Source: Acholoe squamosa (Eukaryota; Annelida; Polychaeta; Phyllodocida; Polynoidae). From it: a DNA stretch of 64,000 nt. The notes under the pieces were generated by a model that made no database searches, was not told where the DNA came from, and worked only from the letters and a program-made list of their open reading frames with translations. The stretch covers positions 36,521,250 to 36,585,249 of the forward strand of contig OX439051.1 of assembly GCA_949317995.1 (NCBI GenBank), read 5' to 3'. This document shows, in pieces, positions 32,686 to 43,549 of this stretch. The position numbers were made by a program, and so were the translations under genes. Position 1 is the first letter of the stretch; the number at the start of each line of letters is the position of its first letter.

Positions 32686-33165
32686 CTACCACAGATCCTC
32701 GGGTTCAACATCAATGGGAGAGTCCGGGGCCGAGTCCGAGCCATACATATGGCCGTGATCCTGCTCCCACTCAGCGAGCCGGGCCTCCAGCATCCCCAGT
32801 CCATACTCGGCAGCCGTGGATGGATTCCCGGATGCCGCAAGATCGAGGAGGGATGCCGCCAACAAATAATCCCATAGCACTCGCTCCCGCGGCCCTAGGC
32901 TATAATCCATGGGCCAGAAACCCATATTGCCCAAGGCCCTAGTCAGAAGGGCCACAGTGGCCCCCCGACGCAAGGCTGAGCCCAGGAAATAATGGCAGGA
33001 GTAATTACAGACCATCACATCACCATGCTCAATGATCTCCTTGAAATTACTCACTATGTACCCATAATGGATGGTCTGGTTAGACTCAACCAGGGCCCTA
33101 GCTGGACTCCCCACCTCCATCACCTGGGAGACAGGCAGAGCAAAGAGAGCTTGTAGGTGGGCCAT
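32686..33165 (-). CDS. Antisense accessory ORF of the retroelement, unknown function
   Basis: 159 codons on the strand opposite gag-pol-env. The start was chosen at ACCATGG, an optimal Kozak site; the frame stays open further upstream (to about 33315), where it becomes low-complexity. The predicted protein is mostly helix-compatible, has a central Cys/His/aromatic patch (MVCNYSCHYFLG), a basic-to-hydrophobic stretch (ALRRGATVALLTRALG), an LWDYLLAASLLDLAA helix, and an acidic Asp/Pro-rich tail (APDSPIDVEPEDLW). No signal peptide or clear membrane span. The region is GC-rich inside an otherwise AT-rich 3' region, suggesting constraint or foreign origin. A TATA-like box lies about 265 bp upstream. 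I do not recognise a family; antisense genes are known in some deltaretroviruses, but no homology is implied. Confidence 0.6.
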   Translation of the reverse strand: MAHLQALFALPVSQVMEVGSPARALVESNQTIHYGYIVSNFKEIIEHGDVMVCNYSCHYFLGSALRRGATVALLTRALGNMGFWPMDYSLGPRERVLWDYLLAASLLDLAASGNPSTAAEYGLGMLEARLAEWEQDHGHMYGSDSAPDSPIDVEPEDLW

Positions 33166-33427
33166 GGTACTACAGCAGTGACTTCCAGAGAGGAACTGAT
33201 GCTCCAATACCAGCCACACACTCCTTAAATGGACACACACACACCCCCCCCCACCCTGAACTGTCCACTGACACCAAGCTAGGCACTGCCACAGACACAT
33301 GCCAGAATCTGGCACCTAACACCTCAAGTGCCACCACTGCATGAGCACACCAGGGAGGAGACTCACATCTCACTCCTGACACACCTCCACTGTCAATGAA
33401 ATTATCAAAGTATTAGAAAAAAAAAAA

Positions 33428-33435
33428 TTTATATA
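33428..33435 (-). promoter_or_regulatory. TATA-like box upstream of the antisense ORF
   Basis: Minus-strand TATATAAA, with a T-rich tract (the A run at about 33417-33427) immediately on its downstream side. It would place a start site near 33400 and a 5' UTR of about 235 nt for the antisense ORF. Position fits; function is inference. Confidence 0.4.
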
Positions 33436-34914
33436 CACAGCCACTTGTTGATGTATAATATGAAAATCTATGGTATTCTCACAAAATCAATGATTAATGC
33501 GCGCATATACGCGCAAAATTGCGAAATTGCAAATTACAAATTGTAAAATTGTACAAATCTAACATTAATATACATGAATGCAGGTAGATAACTAAGACAG
33601 TTTTTGTACCCACTAGCACTTGTATACTATGCCAAGGTTTACTTAAAGTAACACACTTTAGGTATCCAAGAAAATTGTTGGAAAAATGAATGAAAAAAAA
33701 AAAAAAAAAAAATTGTTGAGAAAATTGTTGACATAAAACATGTTTACTTAAGATACTCACCAAATAAATCTCTTTCAGGGACACATACTCAAAAGGCTAG
33801 GGGAAAAGTCAATTAAGCAGCGGCCCACTGCCGAAATTGCCAATTAATACACCCATATAGCAAAATCAATGAGTAACTCAGAGACAAACAAGCCTATTGT
33901 ACATGAAGTACTTTGTTTTTCCGGCCCTCGGAAAAATTTGTCTCAAATCCCATAAATTGAATAGTGTAATCCAGATTGTACGCTTGTACCCAATTTGCAC
34001 ACTAAAATTGTATATTTGCACACCAGATTGTACGCTTGTACCCAATTTGCACACTAAAATTGTATGTTGCACACCAGATTGTACGCTCGTACCCAATTTG
34101 CACACTAAAATTGTATGTTTGCACACTAGATTGTAAGTTGTACCCAATTTACATTTGAATTATATGTTGCACATTATACTGTATGTCTGTACCCAATTCA
34201 TACACTGAAGTCAGATTTTTAGAAAATCAACATTGCTATGTGTATCCAAGCTGTACGCAAAATTATATTTGTACATACAGAAACTATCAATTGAACGCAA
34301 AATTATACATTGGCATACTAAAATTGCCAAATGCACGCGAAATTATATATTTGCACACTAAAAATTGCCAAATGCACGCGAAATTATATATTTGCACACT
34401 AAAAATTGCAAAATGTACGCAAAAATTATATATTTGCACACTAAAATTGCCAAATATACGCGAAAATTATATATTTGCACACTCAAATTGCCAAATGTAC
34501 GCAAAAATTATATATTTGCATACTGAAATTGTAAATTGAACGCAATTACACGCGAAATTGTAAATTTGCACACTAAAATTGTCATTTATGTTCAATTTGC
34601 ACGCAAAATTGAACATTAAATGCCAAAATTGCACACTATTTGCCAAATTGTATGTTGTACATAAAAATGGAAAATTGTACCCAAAATTGATGTTACATAA
34701 GCAAATAAGCTATGGTATGGTAAGATATAGAAACTCGGAAATGTACTTATACCCAGGAGAAAATTGTTTATACTGACAAAGCTCTACCACAAAAATTGCA
34801 TTTGAAGCACTCCCCATTACTTCAAATCCTCTTACAAAACAGTATATAACTCCAAAATAAGGTAAAAATTGTATAAATTGTACATTCCCTCGGCGAAATG
34901 ACGGAGTTTCGCAT
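33436..34914 (+). repeat. AT-rich 3' region of the element with two tandem arrays
   Basis: Non-coding. Array 1 (about 33970-34150) has units of about 62-64 bp built on GTACCCAATTTGCACAC. Array 2 (about 34280-34540) has units of about 50 bp built on AAATTATATATTTGCACAC and GCCAAATGCACGCG. Short degenerate AAATTG/GCACAC words extend the pattern to about 34690. A 19-nt A run lies near 33700. Reading frames here are repeat by-products. Confidence 0.85.
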
Positions 34915-34920
34915 TCTTTC

Positions 34921-34933
34921 GGGGGAGAGGGAG
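34921..34933 (+). other. Polypurine tract
   Basis: GGGGGAGAGGGAG, five bases upstream of the 3' LTR, the expected plus-strand primer position. Confidence 0.8.
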
Positions 34934-34938
34934 TATTC

Positions 34939-36288
34939 TATGATATACCATTTTATTGTTCCATAAATTCTAACATATTTTGTATTAATCAAAGAAATAT
35001 CTATGAAATTAATACATAGGTTGGTTCTAAGAGCTATAAGAGCGCTCAAACTTTGTATAAGAGCGTTCATGCCCCACTGCACACCAGCCACAGTCAGTTA
35101 GACAGAGTTTATGACATCAAAGGCTCCGACCTAATGGTTCACTGCACAATATAATAAAAATGAGGGTCTCAGTGTGCGACCTCATGGTTCAATGCACAAA
35201 TTAATAACTTGTAAGTGAATGCAACCGGCCGTCACGGGTGCCTGAGCACCGCTGACGCCGTCATGAGTGTCTGAGCACTCTAAGGACTGAACAATGGGTT
35301 ACATAAGCACGACGCCATAACCTTCCGGTCGCTCTAGCGTCGCTCCTGAGCGACCTAGGTCAAATATCAAAATATCTATGGAAAGCCCATAATTAGACGG
35401 TCAGAATGAGCCCAAGATCAAGGCGGAACTCTCAGTATTAGGGAAGTTACACCATGGAGACTGAATCGACCTCCGAGTGAGCTACAGACAAACCGGCGGG
35501 AGTTACGCGCCTATCCAGCGGGCATTATAATCTTGGCACATTCAGCTCCGCGCATGCCCAAAATGGCGGTTATACAAGCATAAACGACCGAGTTATGAGG
35601 GTTTGAAGATGCAGAACCGACCAAGACAATGGGGGCCATAGCGGCGTCCATGGGGGTCCTTTGTCCCCCTGTGACACTTGAAAGAGTCCCCTCAAACAAT
35701 TGTAGAGTTAGGCAGATGCTGCTGGCTCCAGTCAGTCTGGAGGTGCTTTTCCAAGATTTGCTACAAATAGCCTGTCTGCACCTCCAGGAAGACACATCAC
35801 CAAGAACCGCTCTAGAGGTAACATCTCCAGTCATCTCCTGCTACCTGCTATACCACTGCACTATGGGGAAACTATGCTAGACAGGCATTGGTTTCCTACC
35901 ATTAGTGGCCAGAGGCTATCTTCTTCAGGACTTCCACCAGAGGGTAAAGTTATCCATTATTACATTATTCCTCTAAGCAGCAGGTCAGGAGCTAGGTGTG
36001 GGAACCCACCTAGAAGTATGCTGGACACTGTATTATTAATACCTCACAGGTGGAGTGGAACTGAACATTATACTTTATAAATTACTGTATGTTTACTGTA
36101 TGTGCAAACTACCTACATACTAACTACTGTATGATTGATATTTCTTACATGTTGCCTAAAGCTGAATAAACCAGTGACAACTGGAAATAACACTATTTAT
36201 AAGAGCCTTGAGATAATTACACTATATACCACTAGTCTTATGATATTTCTCATATGACAACTTGATCATGCCAATCACTAGTATGACA
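34939..36288 (+). repeat. 3' LTR (1350 bp)
   Basis: Collinear with the 5' LTR without indels (constant offset 14,794). AATAAA at 36165-36170. Followed by the ACAC target duplication. Confidence 0.95.
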
Positions 36289-36366
36289 ACACCAACCAGT
36301 GGCTGAACTAACTGACAACCAGCGCATATGGTATATAATGAGACAATACAAGTGACACCAAGGCTA
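36289..36366 (-). pseudogene. Relic partial duplicate of rost exon 2, split by the retroelement
   Basis: Minus strand: acceptor CTGTATTTCAG, then a degenerate copy of exon 2 in which the leading Trp codon is TAG; SLGVTCIVSLYTICAG corresponds to SRCGSYCFILYRLLVA of the real exon. Its remaining few bases lie on the other side of the element (up to 20144). From 36367 to 36750 it is ordinary intron 1, aligned to X1, apart from an A run at about 36515-36539. Confidence 0.7.
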
Positions 36367-36750
36367 CTGAAATACAGAGATATGTATGTGGGCAAATGAG
36401 GGGAAAGGGCCTTCCCTGCAGGATTTCTATTTGGTTTGCCCACTAAGGGAGCTATAAAGGTTAAAGATTACATTAGTCTTAGGTACTTTCTTACACAGAA
36501 AACTATGGTTTCGTAAAAAAAAAAAAAAAAAAAAAAAAATTCTTTTTCAATTTTCACTCATTTCCTCTATATTTGGAGGGTAAGCTAGAGTGGGATGATG
36601 CGTGAATGCAGTACTGGTGAGTTATTCACTAAGGCTGTAATTATATGTCATGGCAACCAGTGGGCAAATGATGCATGAATGCCTTCTTGGCCTTTTATGG
36701 GTTAATTAATATACACTGGTTTTTGTGTCAGTTCTCATGATGCACAAATG

Positions 36751-37377
36751 CCCAGTAAACGCAGACACGTGTATCAACCTAAATGAACATAGTCTCTAGG
36801 TATCAACCACGTAGATGTCCTACATAGAATCATCTGAAAATGTTATGTCCTGAATACGTTCCCAGAACGTTTAGAACAATTTCATGTGATTTCATGTGCA
36901 AGGAAGTATCAAAGAAACCTCTTGATACATCTATGCAAAGTACATAATAAAACATAAAATTACATTAGGTTTGAACCTACCTTCTCCAATGAGAAAAATA
37001 TAATAGTCATTTTTAAAACTCCTAACACCAGGATTTGAACCCACGCTTTGGTTTCCTTAGGATATGAAGGCAGGAACCTAACCTATGTGGCCATGGAGCC
37101 AAGCTATGTGCCAATGGTGATAGGAGGCACTTGTTTGGCAAGTCAGTATGACCTCTTTAAAACCATTGATGTCTCAAAAAAAAGATTCTAAGTCCACATA
37201 TAAAAGAAATTCTATAGAGAGGTATATATACAAATTTTTACTACGTTGCACCATGTCAAACCATGTAAATTCTATCTAAACGTTCACCCAACGTAACCAG
37301 GACATAACATTTTAAGTTGTTTAAATGTTTGATATCTACCAATTTGCTACGTTGGATAAAGTTTTGTGTTTACTGGG
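36751..37377. mobile_element. Inverted-repeat DNA element, CCCAGTAAAC ends
   Basis: Left end CCCAGTAAAC, right end GTTTACTGGG. Internal mirror words (GTTATGTCC ... GGACATAAC) strengthen the fold. Absent from X1 between about 6675 and 6912. It contains a tRNA-like stretch. No transposase. Confidence 0.78.
37029..37102 (-). pseudogene. tRNA-like sequence, probably SINE-type relic
   Basis: On the minus strand GTGGGTTCAAATCCTGG matches an RNA polymerase III B box, with an A-box-like TGGCCACATAGGTTAGG about 35 nt upstream. The acceptor stem cannot pair, so it is not a functional tRNA. It lies inside the inverted-repeat element at 36751-37377. Confidence 0.5.
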
Positions 37378-37854
37378 TGGTTGCATTTTATATAATCTAC
37401 TGTTTGTACAAAAGCACTTGAAAATTAATGTTGGAGTTCTCATGTGTTAATACTATATGGAAAGCAAATTACCTGAGATCAATTCATCTGATACTCAAAT
37501 TATAAATTCTGATTATTGACACATACTATTGACTGCAAAATTGAATTTTAGTGTAAAATGTCAGTTAAAGATAACATAATAGATTTATTATAGTCAATGA
37601 TTGCTACGGAGCATGGCTGAGAATAGAAACATAATTCAGAATAGGAACACCTGCATATATATAATTGACCAAGGTGCTAATTAATTTGATGGGCAATGAT
37701 GATGAACTTAATACTAGATTTTTGAGGCTTCATCACAGATTCCCCTTCTTCTCTTAAAGGAGAACCTCCATGTTTTCTATGCAACAAGTAAAGCTTAGTG
37801 ACTCTCTTTCACTCATTAAACTGTCCAATCATAATGATTAAGGAACATAATCAC

Positions 37855-37944
37855 CTGAGAGCGAACAAAGTAGCTTGGCTCCTCGAAATTAAAGCCAAGG
37901 TTTTCAAGACGCAACTCCTGTCGAAATGTTTTGGACATGATCAT
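37855..37944 (-). CDS. rost-like: Protein rolling stone-like, exon 1 (intact copy)
   Basis: 30 codons from ATG (MIMSKTFRQELRLENLGF) to CAG followed by the donor GTGATT. A second in-frame ATG two codons later is an alternative start. The N-terminus is cytosolic-looking, and its end FVRSQ joins in phase 0 to the Trp of exon 2. The exon is almost identical in X1 (7201-7290), supporting it as coding. The distance to exon 2 is 17.8 kb because of the retroelement; without it, intron 1 would be about 1.6 kb. Whether an upstream non-coding exon exists cannot be seen. Confidence 0.83.
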
Positions 37945-38559
37945 CTTCTCTGGTTTTAGTAGGCCAGGGGATGTCCATACATGGTCAACGGCACATTCTG
38001 GAAAACAGAAATGTTCAGGAATATTGAGCTAATGAACTATTTCATAGTTATCATACAATCATGAAAAGTTGGATTTAAAAGTTTAGGTCATTCATGACCT
38101 AGATTACCTTTTTGAATGACAGAAAGAAAGGGGAATTTCATGAGCTGGTGGTATTATCAGATTGAATCAATGAATATTATGATGCATGAATGAAGACCTC
38201 ATAAATAGATGGACCAAGGCTGCATTCATACATCAGAACACCCTTGGGCATGATGCATGAATGCATAAAGGTTTACCTTAAGGTTCTTTTTTATCACTGG
38301 ATAATGTGGAATGTCCTTGATAGATGGTTCTTATCTATATGTTAAGAGGAAATGTATTTGTAGAACCATCTCTGAATCATACTTTCTGAATTATTAAATG
38401 TTGTTTATGGTTACCTTACTAATATGGTTTATGATTATCTTTCTAATAGCACCTTGGACTCACCATTAGAACCCTGGACTCCATCTTACACCTCTCAATT
38501 AAAATACTTGATGAGTCCTCAAACACACCTTCAGCCTGAATCATCAAATCATGAATTTA
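37945..38559. other. 5' flank of the intact rost gene
   Basis: Aligns to 7291-7738 and 8704-8750 of X1, without the GGGTCAGGTCG element. Contains ATGATGCATGAATG units at about 38180 and 38250. Promoter presumably here or further right; no element called. Confidence 0.45.
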
Positions 38560-39262
38560 CCTATCACATAACATTTACTGGGTTAATACATAGACAGTGA
38601 GAGTCACTATTGTGTATTGCCATGATATTAATATCTTTCTCACTCTTAAGTACTGTGGCATCATGAAAAATGGATATTAAGCGTCATTAAATGAGGCAAA
38701 ATTATGCTCACTACAGCTGTGTATGACAGGCTGACAAGCCTCCCCAGTATACAACCTCAGGTGGGTGTTGTCAAAAGATAACGTGGAATAAGCTGTTTGA
38801 TCTTATTCAGAGAGAAATGAGGGGGGATTTCGCAGCAGAATACATGAAACACTTTTTGAGTTGAAGCAACATGCATAATTCGTTTTCATGAGTTTGTTAG
38901 AATTTATTCAGCAATACAAAGACCTGCACATTGATCTTTTGGTTCTCAATCCCTTTTTGGCAAGGCCCTCCTGCTGTCTAAAGAATGACAGTCAAGTCAT
39001 GAAGCAATATGTCTAAGATAATAACCATTATTTTATGAAGTCTGTCATACTTTACTTTAGATTGCTCTCCTGTCCTGGGAGCAGGTCATGCTAATACAAT
39101 CATATAACATGGCCAGCTCTACACCCTGTAATTGGATCTGTCAGATGTCTGATCTAGTGGGAAATGGGTATATGGGTCTAAATAATGTCTCACAGTCTCT
39201 TCTAAAGCATTATAACAAATACAGTTTGATGCATTAAAGTGAAGGATTTGGTTGTATTTTAA

Positions 39263-40079
39263 CTCTTCCTTTACCAACTACGCATTAATGCGTAGTTTTG
39301 GCCGATTTTGGCCGATTTTTGACCAATTTTGAGAACACTATAACTTCCACAAAATCCATTGAAACTCTTCGATTTTTTTGTTAGACTTAACTTGAGTTGG
39401 GTTCTCCACAGAGTCCAAAGAGTTAGTCTCTATCTCTTATACCTTTAGCATGGCAGTTTTACAAACTTGAGACAAAATCTTAAATTACCCTAAAAGTTTT
39501 CCATAGATTTAATCAATATTTAGACTAAAAATCATGAAAAATGTCAAATAATATCGTTTTTTTGGTGAAAATTGATTTTGTACATTTTTTCATGCTCAAC
39601 AAAATGGCATGGGAATTTTTAGTGTATTTTGATGCATTATTGGCCATTTTGGCTGGTTACCATGGCAACAGATATGAAAAAAATGCTGATTTTGCATGTT
39701 TTGGTTGCCATGGTAACCGAAAAAGAATGTCTTCCGAAATTCATTATCTGCCATAATTCCAACAAAGGTAGATATTTACTACAATATGCACTTCATATCA
39801 GTGCAATTGATAAAGGGAGTGCTGAGATATTGCAATTTGAAGTGAATCCATAAGATCAACTTTTCTCATCATGACACCACCTTTATGATGATATATTTCA
39901 GTAATTAAACTAGATAGAGAAAACTTGGGTGTTGTTCTATCTGACTTGGTAGCCTAGCTTAACCAGTCACCATTTCCCTTCTAATTGGAATAATCACACA
40001 ATTCCAATGGTTTTTGAGAGTTTATGTTATGAACTGAAACCCAAAAAATCTGCTCTGAAATACTCTGGTAAAGGAAGAG
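39263..40079. mobile_element. TTAA-flanked DNA element with subterminal palindrome
   Basis: Flanked by TTAA at 39259-39262 and 40080-40083. Ends CTCTTCCTTTACCA and its exact complement TGGTAAAGGAAGAG. Just inside the left end is the palindrome CTACGCATTAATGCGTAG. The Y1 empty site (about 9500, GTATTAATGTTCTTG) has one TTAA. TTAA specificity is typical of piggyBac and some Kolobok elements; no transposase is present, so the superfamily is open. Overlapping frames of 71-74 codons inside are not supported. Confidence 0.88.
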
Positions 40080-40296
40080 TTAATGCTCTTGTAACTTTTA
40101 GCCATATAGAATTAACTGATGCTATTCTTAATAACGCTCATGTGTGCACTTCTTCTATTTCAAGTAAGATACACACATTATATAAAGTATGTTGGTTGTT
40201 ACATGACGATGTATGGCAAAAGTTCCTTTGAGGTCAGCTAATGTATTAACAAATTTCCTGATATAATTGGATGGATTGATAGGGGTTTACAGCCAT

Positions 40297-40996
40297 CAGG
40301 TTGAAGACCGCACTCCATATGGCCCCAGTCATAGATGTAGGGCTGTGGCCATTTCTAGCCCTGAATGGTCAGACTACAAAATGACATAAAAAAGTGTATT
40401 TTTCACCATTTTCTATTACTTTTATGACTTAATTGATAGCACTACATAAAAGAGGAACATATATCTATCCAGGTACAGACTCAGCATGAAGAATTACAAT
40501 ATATATATGTGAAGTAAATCATGGAGTTTGTCACCAGACGTCCATAAAGATCTACCTGGAGGTACCACTAAAACCTATTTCCAATTTCTTGTGTTAAATT
40601 CCATAAAGAAAACACTAAGCCCATGTCAAAGCTCAGAGCCTTTTCCACAAGAAAATGTTAACATGTCTAAGATATGAACCCTTCTTATCAAGAAATTAAA
40701 GATTTTCTGAAATAAAACATGATTAAATTTCCTTCCCTAAGAGTACAGTAGGTAAGGATAGGTGGATTGGGGCTGCACTCACACCTCAGTACCACAGACA
40801 CAGTGATATCAATTCATGTTCTGCTTGACTGCACTGTAGTAGATAGTGGTCATGGTCCAGTAATCAGAGGTAAGTAGGGTTAGAAATGGCCCTGGTATAC
40901 TTCTAAGCCTGTGGATAGATATGTGCATGTTGATACTTTTGAGTACAGGGTATCCTTTAAAGTTTGGGGTTACTTCTCAGCCTCGACTCAGACCTG
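40297..40996 (-). mobile_element. CAGGT-ended DNA element, second copy, inverted
   Basis: Same family as 15370-16295 but in reverse orientation and shorter, with about 230 bp less internal sequence. Target duplication GCCAT at 40292-40296 and 40997-41001; the Y2 empty site reads CAGCCATAG (about 14003). Ends CAGGTTGAAGACCGCA and, complement of the right, CAGGTCTGAGTCGAGG. Confidence 0.88.
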
Positions 40997-42651
40997 GCCA
41001 TAGAAAGTCCATTTGTAAACCATTGCTGCATTAATACTGAACTTATCTACCCACTTGGCAGCATGAAGCGCAAATGAAGAGCCCTGGTTTCAGAAACATG
41101 GTGCCTCTCCTGAGAAGATTTGATGAAAGCTCAGCATGATGCAGACCCACTAGACCTTCATTCTTGCAGTTTCCTTTTCTCAAAGAGCATAATATCTTAA
41201 TGGGTGAATCAGGGGTTTAGCAGCTGAATACTGCAGCTTCAGCGATAAGGGTTAAACTGTAGTGATCTTCCCTTCATCTGTCCTCAATCCAACCTGCCTT
41301 ACAGTATCATCTCCAGTAACCCTCTTCTACATGCACCTTACTACTTTGTAACCAACTCATCTCCCTATGTCTTCTCACCACTATTCCCTCCCCTTGCCTG
41401 TACCCACACCCACTACCATCTTATCCATCTCCAATTCTGTCATGCCTGGGAGATGATTGCCTTGGACCTTCCTCACTCCCAACTCATACTGGGTTCTGCA
41501 GGTTGCCTTTGCACAACATATATTATGGCTTACTTTATCATTCTTTCCTGGAGTTTTGATATATAATATTATATTCTGGAGTCAAATCAATATTATTTTC
41601 CAGAACTCATGTTGCATAATGAGAATGTACACTCACTAAGGATTTTGTCCTTCTTTGTGCTTCTTTGAGTGTTATCCTAGGGAATGGTATTATAGGTGAG
41701 AAGTTAAATTTGAAAAAAAAGTGTTTATTTGGAAATATAAAATCACAGGAATTGGATCACATTGGAGCTAACGTGTATGGTCTTCTCACACCGTTTCAGC
41801 GGTTGTGCAATGCATCCCACGGCATGGTCTTGTTCAGTGGAAGCATCTATAGAAGGCAATATTGGCCTTCCTTAATGCTGTGTCCACTCAATGACAGTGT
41901 GTGATGTGTAAGTGGTCATAATGATATATGCCACAGTATACTACCACTACCCTGACCCAACTATGCCAAACTGATTTATCCCCCAAACCTCTACTAATAA
42001 AAGGGTGACAGGTTCCTTTAAAGTCCATTCCATCCACCAGTATGATGACAAAAAGTGCCCTAGATGGCTTATATCTTATTCAAGCATACTAGTATGGAAT
42101 TCAGATTGGTTCCAGACTGTGACTACATTGTGACACAATAATCTACAACTGCTGGAGACACGAATCTCTCAGCAGTTGAATTCCTCAGTCAAGGTCAGAT
42201 TGAATTAGTAGTCCTTGAATGGAACCTTCAACTACAAGCTTTTTTATTTCATGGTGACTGCTGTAATGAATTATTTTTACAAGGCCAATTATATGGAAAT
42301 TCTAATTCTAACTTGAGCAGACTCTAAATTTGGATTCTGCAGGGATTCTCTTTACCAAATAGCAGTCAGAAATTATGAAATGGAAAGATTATCTAATCCT
42401 GACAATAACCCATCTAATGAAGTCTATTGCGAATGCTTCATTAGTTAGGGTGCTTTCATCAGTGTCTTGGACTCAAGTTCAATATGCAGTTTTTCTGTCA
42501 GAGCTAACCATTTGAGAGCCACTTATGCATCAGCATGATGCACCATAGGAACACTAGCAATTCTTCATGGGGATCCTTTTAAAGTGTATCAGACCAAAAG
42601 GGTCAGCACCATGGGCTGCATCCAAGTATCAGGATGATCAATGGACCTCCA

Positions 42652-43549
42652 CACTGCAAAAATGGTGTTTAGATCCTAAACACAATTCTAAACATATTCT
42701 TGCAACATTTTTGTAATCACATTAATTTCCTAAACATGTTTAGCCAAACAATGTGCTTAGCTCAAGTGTTTAGAAATCTAGGTATTTAGGTTCAAAATTT
42801 GTGTTTAGATATCAATGAAATTTTGCATTTAGATGTTTATGAATTTTTGTGTTTAGATGTCTAAGTGATTTAGTGGGAAGTGAGGCTTTGCAGACATGTA
42901 TCCATTAAAAAAATAAAGGAATATCTTTTGTTTGTTTTCTCATTTACTGGAGGACATCACCATGTATTTACATTGCAAAGTCTCCCAAGGTGTCAGCCAC
43001 AGCTATATACACATATATGTACACACTGCATTAGAATAGGAAAATTGAGTAAGTACAACAGGTTGGCAGGAAGGACATAGTTTCATACCTTACAAAATAA
43101 CATGACATAGGTGTAAGTCATGGAGCTCATTGATTATTTTATGGTAATGATGGTGGTGTCAGTTGAATTCAGTTAATTTTCTATTGTTGTTTATAATTTC
43201 ATAACATTCAATGAAATGACACTATGATAAAGAATGAGTTTGGGGATATTTGTCACAACAATTGATTATAACTGTGCACAGATAGTCCATTCAGAGGTAG
43301 TGCTGCTACCTGGTGTGGATTTGACATCCAAGTATCTAAACATATTGATGTTTAAATCTAAACACCTAATATTCAAATGTTTAAACTCTAAACATCTGAA
43401 CATGTTTAGCAAAAATGTTTATGTATTTAGAATAAAAGTGTTCTTTTCCTAAATGTGTAGTTGATGATACACCCAACTGATGTATATGTTTAGATTTTAA
43501 ACATGTTAGATCTAAACATGTTTAAAATCTAAACACCATTTTTGCAGTG
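42652..43549. mobile_element. CACTGCAAAAA-ended DNA element rich in GTTTAG/CTAAAC
   Basis: Ends CACTGCAAAAATGGTGTTTA and its complement TAAACACCATTTTTGCAGTG; about 900 bp. The termini are packed with the palindrome CTAAACATGTTTAG and single GTTTAG / CTAAAC words. No clear target duplication and no coding capacity. A one-ended relative lies at 50068. Confidence 0.8.

Larger units (their letters stand above)
20145..36288 (+). mobile_element. 16.1-kb env-bearing Ty3/Gypsy-type retrovirus-like element
   Basis: Complete element: LTR, leader, gag, pol, env, antisense ORF, polypurine tract, LTR. Target duplication ACAC at 20141-20144 and 36289-36292. The uninterrupted X1 paralogue (about 5015-5040) shows the single ACAC with the same flanks. 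The pol order (protease, RT, RNase H, integrase with a GPY/F-like motif) places it with Ty3/Gypsy (Metaviridae-like) elements. All three main frames are open and the LTRs differ at about 5 of 1350 positions, all transitions, by eye, so insertion was recent. It lies antisense in intron 1 of the rost gene. Confidence 0.96.

Noticed and set aside
33878-34539. Open frames of 79-118 codons in the 3' region of the retroelement
   Set aside because: Direct translations of the AT-rich tandem arrays, with periodic sequence in both strands and no Kozak-supported start.
37029-37102. Functional tRNA gene
   Set aside because: B box is good, but the acceptor stem cannot pair; called a tRNA-like relic.
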